A DNA stretch of 64,000 bases from Saturnia japonica (lineage: Eukaryota > Arthropoda > Insecta > Lepidoptera > Saturniidae): assembly GCA_033032175.1 (NCBI GenBank), contig CM065325.1, positions 6,910,930 to 6,974,929 on the forward strand, in the 5' to 3' direction. The translations under genes were made by a program, and so were the position numbers. The notes below the pieces were generated by a model. The model worked only from the letters and a program-made list of their open reading frames with translations, did not search any database and was not told the DNA's origin. This document shows positions 44,701-59,700 of this stretch, one piece after another. Positions within the stretch are counted from its first letter, which is position 1, and every line of letters begins with the position of its first letter.

Positions 44701-47700
44701 AATCATTAAAAGAGAAACTTGTATTTATAACATTGAAACAATTCTAGGTACTAATTATAGGTAAGTCGGCACATTAGATGAATTAATTATTATGTACAAC
44801 AACTCACCAAAGTTTCTTCGCAATCGGATGAATGTGTTAGAAACGTATATGGGAGAATCAAATAATAATTAATTTTTATATGTTAGATGTAGTACTTTAC
44901 AGATAAAAATATAACATTGTACAGACCTAACAAATAAATACTTTAGCAGTAAAAAACCTCTATTATATTAATGATTAATCGATTACACTAGAAACCATGA
45001 GTAATAATACATTTCTCAGTTGGCTTTCAGGATGTAAATATCATTTAATTTTAACGGATACTATAGTAGGCACCACATATTATTAACTAACTGTGTCCCG
45101 CGGTTTCCCCCGCATACAAACTAGAAGAAATCACTGATTGATGATTTATAACACTTCAGTATAGACAATTTTTTATCGGGCGTCCAGAAGGTCACATAGC
45201 GACAAAGTGTGGCAAAGAGTATTGAAAAACGTCCAACGTGCCGTTACAACTCTCGGTGAATAGTTTCGTAAATGGCGCAAGCCATCAACCCCTCAAAAAG
45301 CACTGCGATTATCTTCGACCCTAGCAAAAAAGAGATCCCGAGGGTATCAAACCTCTCGAACTTTTGAAAGACAAGATCCCATGAGCCTCCGAGACTAAAT
45401 ATCTTGGTGTGACCCTCGATAAGAAGCTCACCTTCGACTCTCATGTCCGTGGTGTTCGGAGTGAGCCGCAATGGTCTTAGGTCGACTACAGCCCTGGACT
45501 GTAAGCAAAATGTCCTTGTGACACAAGCTTACTCTATACAAAATGTGCGTCCGCCCGATTTATGCATGCATAACATGCAGTTCGAGCAATTTATGATATG
45601 GGACCACGCCATTATTAAGGAATAAATTTCAAGAATTTAGTATCTTAACATTGCCTTCCCAAGACATCTTGGAAAATATATTGTATGTTCGGAAAAATGA
45701 AGATAATTTTGAACTTGTAACTAACACGCACAATTTCAATACTAGAAATAAATATATAATAGTCAATCCGTCTTAAGTACTTAGTAAAACAAATAAAAGT
45801 TTTTTTAGTAATTGTGTTAAGTTCTATATTAAACTTCCTAAGCTCATTACCGATTTGCCGGATAATAAGTTTTATTATCAAAGGGCTATTATAGGGTGGC
45901 TGATTACGTGAATGATGGTGATGTCTGAATGTGATTTCCTCTCTGTACATCTACTGAAAATGATAATAACTGTATATTAAACACTGTAAAAACAATTTAA
46001 AAAAAAAAGATAATAAGATGTTGATAAACCCGATCGAGTTTCTTGTCGGTTCTTCTCGATGGCTGGGATGTTTTCCGAACCGGTGGTAATTTTTTGACAT
46101 TCATAAGTGCCTTCTTGGGGCATAAATTGAATAAAAGATATTTTGATTTTATGACATATAGTTGCGCCGCATTCGCACATATGTCAAAATCCAATATCCA
46201 TATACATTACAAGTCCTCCAAACGCGATTCTTACGTAAAATCAATAAAGCCCCTTGGTACGTTCGAGAGGTAGATCTCCATAGAGATATGGAACTTCCCT
46301 CGGTCGAATCGTACATCAAATACCTCTCGAGATCATATTTCGACGACGCGACAAATAACGCGAATCCGTTAATCGAAGCCGCCGCGACTAACGATCCAGT
46401 CCGCAACGCCACCTGCTTACAGCGCCGGCCGCGTAACATCTTCACCGTCCCCGATGACGAAATCGAGTCAAAACACGCGAATTACTCAACCGTCTCTCCA
46501 AAAAGAGCGTGTTCGCGCCCACGCGACGCCCCCGTAACCACCATTCCCTCCTCAAGGGACGGGCGGCTAACTTCGCTCCCGCACACCTACCACCGCGACC
46601 TCCGTCTCTCGAGGCAACTCAAGCCTAGGTCTGTTCCTCGGTGTGAAACCCTTGATTCTGGCAGCCGCCCGCTCGATACCAGTGACACTGCACTTGCAAT
46701 CACTTAGCTACCCACAGACATCATTACACACTATATGTACATACATACGTGCACACCACATAGGTACATGTGTTCTGTAAGGGACCTTTTTTTTCTTTTT
46801 TGCGCTAGGTAGTGTAGACCATATTTCAGATCACTAAATATACATACACACTTGTTCCTCCCTTCCTCCCAGGAGGCAGGGACATGTATATATGTATATG
46901 TTAATTTAGTTCGAATCTTACGAATAGGGAATTAGTCTGATTCATTGCACTTGATTCATTCTACTTCATTGCAATCGCAGCAACAGTCCAAGCCGAGGTC
47001 CGGCCACTTTGGCACCTTGGCGCGCTTGTTGCCCACGCTTTCAGGGCTGAGTGCCTTAAGCGCTCGCCCCCAAGCTCGGTAAAGCTGTAAAAATTTCACA
47101 TCACAGTTTTATCAGTTTTACATTCCAAGTTTACCTAGATAGGCGTTTTTCTTTTTTTGTTTATAAAACACCGAGCACAGCTCGGTCGCTCAGATATTAA
47201 TTTAAGCCAGCACACGCGGATAAAGCAGTTCACGAGGACTTCGATTTCCGACTTATGTAACAATAATCAATATTTAAGGTTAACTCGGAATTGTAGCCTA
47301 TACTATTCCTCGTGAGTCTGGCTATCATATAAAAAATAAATTTTTATTCGGACTGGTAGTTCCAGAGATTAGAGTGTTTAAACAAACGAACAAAAAACTT
47401 TTCCGCTTATATTATTAGTATAGATAATAACTATACAAACTACAACCCAAAAATATGGTCATGTACTCGTGATGAACCTGAACCATGTACCTGATTCATG
47501 ATTATACTTTTATTATATTTTTTTGGATATGAAGTTATGTACGTAAAAGGAAATTGACACATTCTGACTAGGTCTTCTTTTGTTTCGTAATATAATATAC
47601 TAACATGCCAATTTGGTTAAGTTTTAGTATAGTGAGAGTTAAGTAGTAAAGATAAACACTATACACTGAACTTGTGTGAAATTGTCTATATTAATAAATA

Positions 47701-50700
47701 TATAGTTCTATCACGTACATGTATTTTTTTTAAATCAAATTGCTGATAGACTAGATAGATAGGTACTATCTAGAGGACAGTAATCACGATTATGACATTA
47801 CAATTTTTTTGTCTGTTTGTTCGTTTGTTTATCAGTTTGTACCTACGTCCGGATTTAACTTAAAAACGGTATAACCGATTTTTATGAAATATTGTACACG
47901 GGATGCTTATGTTTATTGCTCAAATAACAGGCTATAAAATTATCATTTACAAAAAATTAAATTAAAAAATTAAATATTCAATCTTAAACGATTTTGATAA
48001 GTTTTTGTATATAGACGGTAAGCATATTGATATTTCAGAAATGATACAATACTTTTAGATAGGTATCGTAAATCTTTTTTTATTAATTCTCAACTCAGTT
48101 TTGATGCAATTTTGTACAAGGAAAGTATATTTTACCTGTGTTATTTCAGAATTGAAATATGTTATATAAAAATTCTGAAAAATAATTTATAAAATAAAAA
48201 TAAAATAATTGAGGTATACCGTTGTGCGTGCATCACGCAAAAACTACGGGATAGATTTTTTTTTTTCTTTTTTTTTACTTCTTAGATACTTGGTCCTTAT
48301 CTAAAAAAATATCACGATTTCTTCATAAGCAATTATTCTGTAGTCTATGCTAGCGAAGCGGCAGGCATAGGAAGCTGTAAATAAATATGTTTTATTCTCA
48401 ACCGATTTTGTTGAAATTTTGTACTCGTAAGGTGCATTTTATCTTTAGTAGGTAAACCGTTATAGCCACAATTTCATCTGATCTTAAGTGACGATGTGGC
48501 TCAAGATGCTAGCACGCTAAGCCTAGTGGAAGACTAGCTCCAGCTGCCGGAACACACCTATTGGTACTTGGCGTTAGATTTTCAACTTGCGGGAGGTAGC
48601 TAGCAAGACGAGCATTATAAACCAGTTCCATTGAACTTAGACCCCCCAAAATATTGACAGTGTCATTCAATGAAATTGACAGCAAGTGATAAAATATTCG
48701 TTGTTTAGGTTCAATATCTGGGCGACCGAGCTATGCTCGGTGTCTTATAAGCAAAGAAAAGAAAAATACCTATGTAGGTAAACTTGGAATGTAAAACATT
48801 ATCTAAATGCAAAGTTTCATCAACCAATTACATATATATACAAGAATATTTTACTACGATGGGTTTACCTTATAACTACTTTGTGTTTTACCCACATTAA
48901 CTATTGTGACAAATATGTTAGTTTTTACTTCGCATTAACCCGCAAAATAGTTATTCTGAAATTGTCTATGTACTAGAGTCAGATCGACACATTTCCTACT
49001 TTATTTACTAGGAAAGACACTAACTGTTAATTATGAAGCTATTTTTACCCGACTGCGAAAAAAAAGAGGTATATTTTCGAGCGTATGTATGTATGTCTAT
49101 TTCTTTGGTACACTCTGTAGCCTAAACGGGTTGATGGATTTTAGCATACGAGGTGTCGTGAGATTCGTCTGTGACATAGGCTATGTAATATTTAAGTACG
49201 ACGTCTGGAAATAATATATAAAACATATTTTTTTAGTCAAATGTTTTTGTTGCAATCGGGTTTTTAGTTTCCTTTCTTTTTCCAATTTCGAGTGTGATTT
49301 TGATTACTTACAAAATTAGAAACCAGTAAATACATACAATAAACAATGACAATCTTTATTAACTACGGGTACTGTTCATATTTTTTCAACATTTCCTGAT
49401 ATAAGTACGAGCCATGTATTTATAAAACCGGATCGCTAGATCCGCCAAATCGGATTCCAATCCCTACTTTAAACGATTTGGTAAATCACGGAAAAGGAGG
49501 ATTTTTTTAAATTTGGAATCTTTATACTATGTATATGTCAAATTAATTTTGCAGGTAGCTTTCGGACAAAAGCGAAGCGGTAACCGAAAGTTTGTAGATA
49601 GTGCTTTGTCGATAAAAATTTCACATTGTTGAAGATGATCACTGTTAAGAAAACTATTTTTTTTTATTAAGGTGTGACATGGGATGAAATAAGCGCTCAC
49701 TTGGCGTGGAAAAAACTGGAAAAATTCGAATGCGGTGACAGCGCAGCCGATCGTATCATCGGAGGCGTTCAAGCCGCTCTTGGCGAGTTTCCTTGGATAA
49801 CACGCCTTGGATATACTGGTTTGTTAAATTATTTTTATTACAAAGCGCAAGTACGACTTCATGTGGAGTAGTTCCACACATTTGACCCGGTGCCTACCTA
49901 CCAGCTTTCTCTTCTTGATTCTGTGCATAGGCGAGCTATTTACATTGTTAGCGATACAGATATAACATGCGGCTAGACGCCTTATGACTTCGCAGAAACA
50001 TCGGGTTTGTATGTGTGTTCTACCGCATATATATTACGATGAAAGTTCTGAAAAGCTTTTTCATATGGTGCCGTCATAACCGATACAGAATCGCACCTTC
50101 CGCTGTTGGCTGGTTGCACATCTCCATGCCCTTAAACCTAACCGAATCGTGGTATAGTGGAATGGTGGTATGGTGATTGTGGACTGAAGGAAGAACTGAA
50201 ATACGTTCTTCAAGGTCGGCAACATAATACCCCTGGTATTGCAATTGTCCATAGGCGACGGTAGCCATTTATCATGAGGTGAGCCATGGGCCTGTTTGCT
50301 GCCCTTTGGCATATTATAAATAATATCTGGGCGACCGAGCCGTGCTCGATGTCTTATAAACAGAAAAAAAAAAAACACCTATCTAGGTAAACTTGGAATG
50401 GTAAACATTATCTAAATGCAAAGTTTTATCGAAATCGTTGGAGTCGTTTCTAAGAAACCAATTACATATGTATATATACAAGAATTACTCACTTAATATA
50501 ATAAAGATATACTAATATTACTACAGGTATACCTGTTAGTAGTATGTATTACTCACAGGTCACTACAAACAAAACAAAGTTATTGATTTTACCAAAAAAA
50601 ATTGATATTATTTTGCTTAGCTTGTGTTATTCACATGTTTGAAGATTAATAAATTTTAGCCTTGAACCGTCTTGCGGGATGAATGATTCATACATGACAT

Positions 50701-53700
50701 CATAATCGTTTCACATATTGTATTTCTTAAGAGGATGGTGATATGGAGTGGATGTGTGGCGGCGCCCTTATTAGCGACCGGCATGTCATCACAGCGGCTC
50801 ACTGCGTCCAATCAAATTACGATTTTGTTTTGTAAGTATTCTTTTTCACGAAGTACTCAGGGCATATAACTAAAGTAAGGTTCACACTGCCGGCATGGAC
50901 TGAGTTGAGACTGTAGACGCCTCCAAGCAGTTTAATGGAGTATCTTTCATCTGTTCATCACTCCTCGGACATGTATTTTTTATTATTAAGTGAAAGATAG
51001 ATCGTTTTTAGTTTTGAAAGATTTAGTAATATTAATATTTTGATTGAAGCTTAAAGAAAAATACTAAAATGAACTGAATAGGTATACCTATTGACATTAC
51101 ATATTTTATATTATTTATTTTAGTAGGACGGAAGGACTTGTTTAATGGTATTACCCATAGGTATTTTACCAGTGCCTAAAGGCAGATTAAATTATTTAAA
51201 GCGACTGCCCTCGTGGTAACAGAAATAGCTTATCATCCTGTTTGACTAATTATTATATTCTCGACCGTATTTTACAAATATATTCCAATTTTATATTGTT
51301 AAAAATATATTTATCAGTCTGGATAAACCACAAAGTCATAATAAGTAATAATCACACAACCCAATTGCTATACATTTTTCCTTTAGGTTTTCCTAAGTCT
51401 CATGTGTGAATGTTGGTAGAGTTTGATATTAGTAAATTTAAATTATTGACAGAACATCAATTCGCCTTGGAGAGCACAATACAAAAACGAACCCGGACTG
51501 TCAGCTGAACGTATGTGCGCCACCCGTACAAGACCGCCGTGTGAAAAATATTATAAACCATAAAGACTTCAATAAACCAGCTTTCCATAATGACATTGCA
51601 ATAATTGAATTGGACTTACCCGTGCAATTGAATGGTAAAATTATAAATGTTTATTTGGTATTTTACCTACCACTTACTGCAAAAGATGACGAACTTGTTT
51701 CTTTAAATCCAGCCAGGATTAATTATGATGGTGACCCACTCTTGAATGTATATTTTGTAGAATTATTTGATTGTCATGTATATTTATTTTTTACAAAATA
51801 GTTGGCAAACAGCATACGGCATTCCTGATCCTTCCAAAGGTTGAACATTGATCTGCAGTAAAGAAGTTCTTGTTCGAGACGCGAAATTTTCCCCTTTATC
51901 TCTTTTTACCTATGCTGAGTCGTATTTTATGTCTACTCTAAATAAGCTAATTTTGTAGATCTAAAATGAACAAATTATATAAAAAGCACAAAACTCTTCA
52001 AACTCAAAGAGTTGTGAATTAACCCCTTTGCGTCACTCTTCCTTCTTGTAATTTTAGTAACATAGTTCTAAACTTTACCCTTATAAAATATCTTATCCAT
52101 ACTAATATTATAAATGTGAAAGTAACTGTCTGTCTGTTACGTTTTCACGCCTAAACCGTTGTATCAATTTTGGTATAGAGATATATTGGACTTTGAATAA
52201 GGACATAGGCTACCTTTTGTCGTGAAAATAAAACTTTAAGGGATGAAATGCGGGATGAAAGTTTTTAAAATGCAATAAACAAACAAACTGAAAGTAGAAT
52301 GAAAATCTATATGTATGCTTTTGGTAATAAATAAGAGCTTTTCGTGTTTTTGAAAAATCATCCCTCAAGGCGATACAGGTGATTTCAATTATTTATTGGT
52401 ACGGTTAATGCCTTAGATTCTCATATTGGTATTTCATTAAAATACCATACACATAGTGATAAGCCTATCACTGTGCTTTCTGTTCTACACTTTGTATCGT
52501 AATTGCTTCGCTAAAGTTCATAGCGTGATGTTAGATAGCCTTCCTAAATAAAAAATAAAAATCAAATCGGTCTAGTAGTTCCAGAGATTAGTGCGTCCAA
52601 ACAAATAAACAAACAACAATCTCTTGAATTTTATAATAGGAACAATACTTCAACCAACATTCAGCATTCACCCTGAAAAAATCATTTAAATATCTAAGAA
52701 ATTATAGCACATACATATATTGTTGTTTTATGACTTATTCGAGGGATTTTAAGTAAAGTAAAATATATTCATATAAAAATACGTAGTATCAATTTGTAAA
52801 GTAGGTAATATATTTGTTATAAAACCGTAACCTGCCTTTAGTGTTAATTGTAATTTTTTCATAGAAAATATTTATTGCTTCCGTTAACCTATGTATAAAA
52901 AACTTATTATATATCAGTTAACTTTTATCATCAATTATTTATTATTATTGCTATAACTCTGATTAATGTTTAGTATTCGCTGCGCTCCGCGATCATTAAT
53001 CTAAATGCTATAATTTTTTTAATACTTACCGTTATCGGATGTAGGTACCATAGAATTTACACTACTATAGCTACACCACACTAGTACAGATAACCTGGAC
53101 AGCACTGAATAAATTTTTTCGGCGATTAGCACCGACATAATATGATTCACGATGTAGCCGCGATTCGCTAGCTTGTCTAAAGTGCGAACACCTATTTTTT
53201 AAAGTCGCTGCCGTATCGCCGTCGCGTCGCGTCGCCCCGTCTCCTCGTCGCTTCGCGGTGCCGTACCAGTGCGGCATCAGCCTTACAGTTCATTTACCTA
53301 TGTCGTGTGGATGGCTTAATTATTTATTAAGCTTAAAAGATATATATAAGAAAAATTATACTAAATCACATAGATGATAGTTTAATCTAACCTTGACAAA
53401 CTAGTTCTCGACTAATTCTCGATATGCAATTATCAGCCGTAATTTCATCTAGTTACAATTGTATACTTTAACTTATTTTTATCACGTTAATACAGTTTAC
53501 TAAGTTTAGACAGATATTCTTAGATTCGAAACCATATGGCAATTTTCAGTTAAGTAGATTTACTCAATCGGTATTATGTGTGTATGCCCATGTATTACCT
53601 ATATGATAAATAATTAGCGTGTGAAAATATAGGATAATTTCGCAATAATAAATTAAAATATAATTACTATAAATCGTTTGGAGCAACAATTTCCAAGCGA

Positions 53701-56700
53701 TATTTTGAGATAATGAATGATTAATAAATAAGGTCTAATGCACAATGTGTGTTTAAAAATCAATATTTAAACAACGTTTAAAATGTATCGTTCAGTAATT
53801 ATACTTTTTTTATTAAAGAGTACGTTGCACCAATTTGTTTGCCGCGTGGGAATGACCAAGTTGCAGATCTGAAGCTGGGTGAACGTTTGACTGTTGCTGG
53901 TTGGGGTACTATGAATATGACAACTGAAGAAAAGGCTCATACACTACAACGAGTTACTGTAAGTATACCAATAAATGGTACTTATATTTGTAAAAGAGCT
54001 ATAGCAAAGGGAGGATCCTCCGACCAAACGGGTTTTATGTCTGGTGGGCAGTTGCCCAACGGTTGTAGTTTTTTTTTTTTTTGAACTGACTACACTGTTA
54101 GCCTTAGGGGCCCTATCGTCAAACAGAGCCGCTGCGGCTTTTACTGCTTCACCGGACTTGGAGACGGTTGTAGTCGGGTTCTTGTATATATACTCAATTG
54201 AAGAGTTAATTTCTATAGCGCGATGTAGGATGCGTCGTATGTGGCTCGATAGATGTCGCTGTATGTCGCTATGTAGATGTCGCTACATATTAAATACTAG
54301 ATGTGCTCCACGTTTTCACCGTATTTTTTTTCGAGTAATTCTCAATCGCGCCGACTGCATCGTCGCCAAGGCCTGTATAGAATGTAGCCCATCGTAGTTC
54401 TTACTTCCCGTACTTGCCTACAGCTTGCCAGTTTGCTTAACGTTACTGCTACGCTCCTTAGGGACGTAGTGTGAAGTTATACAGCCTCCCCTACCTCAAT
54501 AAGAGTGGCGTAGCTAAGGGGTGCGGCGGGGGCGGCCCGCCCCGGGTATCACCCATAAAACGGGTGACACCCGAGCCCGACTATGAACATCAGTTGTAGT
54601 TCTTTCTACCTATAAAATATCGTAAATCTATAGCAGAGAACATAACCGCTACTAATAAAATTATCTAGGTAACTATGATATCGTACCACGAGCATAATAA
54701 ATTGATATTTAGAAAAAAAAAAGTGCACACTATCAATCGATCTGGGATTCCCCCAAAATTTAATACCCCGTTCGCACATAGCCAACGCTAGTCAGGGGAT
54801 TCCCTCGATATAGCGCTCGTCACATGTATTGTGGATTGGGCCAATTCTTTTGTTTCCGACCGCATTCATTTCAATATTCTCTTACGTGAACGTGTGAACG
54901 TCTAGTGCAAAGTGTTTGTTAATTATTAGATATTATAAACAACATTTTTTGTATAAAAACCGATTTAATATAGTCGATTCTTGAAGAAAATAAACAAGGT
55001 TGAAAGGTTGAAAAAAATAAAGAAGGACCGTTTCCTACTGTATCTCGTCATGGTTCAAAGATTAAAGGTGATTCTCGTCATCTTTCACAGGAATGGTTTT
55101 ATAAACAGATGCCTAGTGGTGAAAAAATTCTACGATCATGGATGGTATTTTCTCCTATAACAAATAACCTGTACTGTTTTTGCTGTCAGTAACATACAAA
55201 CAACAATTACAACTGAATTTCAGAAGTGCTGGAAACTAAGCCCTAAAGTATTATTGGACCATGAAACTTCATGTGAACATTTAGAAAATTTCGAAAAGTG
55301 GAAAACTTTGGAAATGAGATTAAAATCTCACACCACAATAGATGATGCAACCTTGCAATTAATGAATACGGAAAAACAGAAGTGGAAAAATCTTTTATCT
55401 AGATTATTAGATATAACATTGTTTTTGGCTAAACAAAACCTAGCATTTCGTGGACATGATGAAACCCAAGGGTCGTCTAATAAAGGTAGTTTCTTAGAAC
55501 TAGTTTAAACTGCTGTCAAAGTATGATGCAGTACTCAAAGAACATATACTATATTTGGAGCACGAAAAACCACCTAAAGTAAGATATTTACCGCCAGAAA
55601 TACAAAATGAGTTCATAAATGTTTTAGCTAATCATGTAAAATGTCAACTTGTCAACGAAATTAAATCGGCCAAATATTTCGGAATCATGTTTGATAGCAC
55701 ACCTGACGTTTCACATGTCGATCAAATGTCTGAAGTGATTCGTTATGTAAAAAATAATTATAGAAAAGTAGAAGTCAAAGAAGTATTCTTAGGATTCTTT
55801 CCTTTACATGGAAAAAAGCAGCTGATTTAAGCGCTGAAATACTAAAGAAGCTGAAAACGATGGCTTAGATATTATGATGTGTCGTTCTCAAGGTTATGAT
55901 AATGCTGCAGTTATGAGTGGTATACACGAAGGAGTGCAAGCTATTATAAAAGAAAAAAAACAATAATGCAATTTTTATTGGTTGTATAGATCATTCAATT
56001 AATTTATGCGGCCAACATTTGTTCGCACAAAATGTGACTTGTGTTACATTTTTCGGAGCAGTGGAAACAATATTTAACTTTTTTTCAACTTCCACAAGCC
56101 GTTGGGAAGTGCTTCTCAATCACAGCAAAACATCTGTTAAAAGACTTTCGACAACGCGCTGGAGTGCTCATTATGGTGCAGTAAAAGTATTGCCTGAAAA
56201 TTTTGATGGGATAATATCTGCAATTGAGGAACTATGTGACCAAGACGTAAATTAAGAAACTAGAGGTGCTGCACAAAATCTTATGCCTACTGTGTGCAAT
56301 TACTCATTTCTTTGTTTTCTTTTCTTTTGGAATTATGTGCTAAGGGAAGTGAACAATGCTCAGATTGCATTACAAAGTAAAGGTTTATGTGTTGGTGAAA
56401 TAATCATAAAACTAGAAGCACTTCATCTATTCATTGGAGAGAAATGGTTGCATCTAGCAGAAGAGGCAATAGATTTTGCTGTACAAAAATCGGAAAAATA
56501 CAACATTTCGATGGAACGTCGAATTCGTCGCAAGAAACGCATGCCCGGTGAGTTAGCATCGTCCACCGATGCTGGACTTACACTTAGAGCGGAACTTCAA
56601 AAGGACATGTTAGAATGTCTTGACAGATTCAATATTGAACTCGAAACAAGAGTAAAGTCCATTAAAGACGTAGCTTCATTGTTTGAGGTTGTGCAGTCAA

Positions 56701-59700
56701 AGACCTTGCTTTCGGCAAACACTGAACAGTTGAAATTTGCTATATCAAAATTTACTAACCTTTATGATGAAGTATCAGAAACAGAACTCCTTTTAGAAAT
56801 AACAAGATTGAGAAGACATTTAAAAGCGGCTAATATTACTGTCTCTAATTGGGTGATACTGGACTTTTTGAAATTTATTGCGCAATGGGATTTTACAGAA
56901 TCTCTTCCGAATCTAACGGTCGCACTAAAGTTATTTATAACAATATGTGCATCAGTTGCTTCATGTGAGAGAAGTTTCAGCAAATTAAAATTAATTAAAA
57001 ATTACTGGCGGTCTACAATGACTAAAACCAGATTAAACAATCTTGGTATTTTAACGATAGAACATGAAGCAACACAAAATATAAATTTTGAAGACATGAT
57101 TTCGGAGTTCGCTAGTTTCAAAGCTAGAAGGAAGAAATTTTAATTTTTAACAAAGTAATTTGTTTTACATAATATTCAAATATATTTGTAATAGGTACTC
57201 GTATTTTAATAAAACGTAAATGATTATAACTTTTTTTATTTTAACAGTTTCGATTGAGTTTTGGGTGACACCTATAAAATCCGCCCCGGGTGCCACCTAT
57301 GCTAGCTACGCCACTGCTCAATAAATAGTATATAAAATGCAAAAAGTATTTTTTTAAATCTACTTATTATTAGTACCTGAGATTAACGTGTTGAAACAAA
57401 CAAAAAAAAAACAATCTCTTGAACCCTATATTATTAGTTTATAATAGTATTATAGAGGTCATATTATTATTATGTGATAATTATAATATATTACTAAGTA
57501 GTTAGCTACCTAACTTTACTATATCAGTGTGTCTTCACGCTCGTGAAATTACTACATAGGTATTATTTTTGTGTTCAAATTAAAAAAAAAGCTCAGACGA
57601 TAATTTCATTTCATATTTTTGTAGGTTTCATTTCAACAAATGATTTAAAACATTATTTTATCCTAGAGCAGTATTTTATCTATTTCCTTAAAATTCATTA
57701 ATAAAGACTTATTATTGAACTGTGAAGGCAAATTTTGTCGTATCCTCCATCTGCTTCCTGAAATTATTAGGTATTATAAATTATTTTTATAGGTTCCAGT
57801 TGTTTATTCGAAAATGTGTGACAATTTTGGATCTACTTTCAAAATGACGAAGGCGGAAATATGTGCCGGTGCAGAATATAATAAGGACGCTTGCGGTGGC
57901 GATTCTGGTGGGCCACTGATGAAAGTAAGATTATTATTATTATTAGTAGCATGACAAAGTGACGTCATTGTGCCTGGTGTTAAGCACAGTACAATCTAAA
58001 AGCAACCCCGACTACCCAAACATCGGTAAACCATCGACGGTTGTCACTGACGTGCGGCCTGCAATTCTCTCTGCAGCTGGATTTCCACTGGTTGTTTCCG
58101 AAGCACGATAAACCAAGAGTCAGTGTTATGGGTTCCATTCTGATACAAATCCCTACCATTCTGCTTGATTACTGGATGTACATTAGCTGATTCGGGAACG
58201 CGACACCTCTTAGGGTAGAGTGGGGGAATTAGACACATGTAAGAAAAAGTTTAAATATACAAGTTGATTTTGTAATTATTTATTTTTTAAGACATTATTA
58301 CATTTTCTAGATATCACCATTTCAGTAATTGACAATAGAAATATCCATGGTAACCTAACACAATATCAATCAGTAACAGAATTTCATAAGAGTTGTCTAA
58401 AAAGGATTTGTTTCATGCCTTTTCGGTGAGGTAATAAAATTCATTATTGCGTGGCAACAAACCTCTTTTTGTGCCATTTTACCATTGCCTAAAACTTTCC
58501 TATCTCATTTTCTCCCACGTTAAATCTTATGAATTTATGTGTCTGTCTCTTTTTACTGTCGCTTTCGCTTTTTCGTTTCATCGACTTTCAAATCACAACG
58601 ATGCTAAAGAAGTTTTCACTTAAAAATTTTAGTACCTACCTACTTACTTTGGTTGCGAAATTTTATATTTCTTATAACGGTGACCCACAATACTAACATC
58701 TTCTGGTCACCGCCATATGCATGTCAGTCTGCTGCTCAGCGGCAATTATGTTAGGTAAACGAAGCTTCCCGTAACCGTTGGTGTCATTTCAATGTGATTT
58801 ATATGTTCCTGTCTATGTAAATTGTAGTAGGTCTCATTACCCGCTAGCTCCCATTACTCCGTTCTCGCCTAAATTGGTTAAGAACTATATTTTTTTACGA
58901 TTCCTAAATGTATTATTTACGATTCTTCTAGCAATTTTGGAATGACGTCTGTTTTCTGTCTACAATACAGGTTAAGACAGAAAATTAATTATTTTTTGCT
59001 CTATCTAAAAGTAACATTGGAAATCGATATAGTCCATCAATTATGGAATAACTTTACTTCCTGTGTACGAAATTTCATCGAAATCGGTTAAGAATATTTG
59101 TAAAAAAATAAATTATTTGTTTATTTTTTTACGATTTCTAAAACTATTTTGAAAGTTCTTATCCATTCACCAATAACACAAGCTTCCTGTGTACAAAATT
59201 TAATAAGAATCGGTTTAGCCGTTATTGAGTTAAATGCGAACATACAATCAGGCAGACAGATAAAAATTATTTTAAGGGCATATTCGTGATCAGTGTCCCT
59301 TATATAGAGTACATATCGGGAAATTTGAAAAAAAAAACATTATATAATATACAGACATGACTACAGATTTATTAATATAGATAAAGAGGGGCTCGCAAAA
59401 AAATTATCTTCCTTACAAACAATTTAGGTCTTACCCCGCTACTTTCTACAATAATAAAAGGAAATGTTCTTAATTTTTCCATAAATTTCGGAAACATTCT
59501 TGTATAATAATATACTTGACACTTTGGGAGTATTCTATTGAACTCCAATCTATACAAACCCTACCATACATTATTATCATATTTTATAATATTCGCTCAA
59601 TATATCATAACATTGCTAATATCGTCCAGTAAACTACTACGATTAAAAAGAAACGGTACCTGTTCATATTTTCTCCGCCGTTTTATTGAGCTGCTAAATA

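Noticed and set aside
53959..54084. Open frame continuing past gene 2 exon 5 into the intron
   Set aside because: The donor GTAAGT is consensus, the continuation has no S1 similarity, and exon 6 continues the protease exactly.
54044..54397. 117-codon open frame starting near 54044
   Set aside because: It reads through a poly-T tract, a LINE tail and a Helitron-like repeat; no motif is present.
56762..56983. Minus-strand open frame within the hAT element
   Set aside because: It lies opposite the conserved hATC dimerisation block, which explains the sequence.
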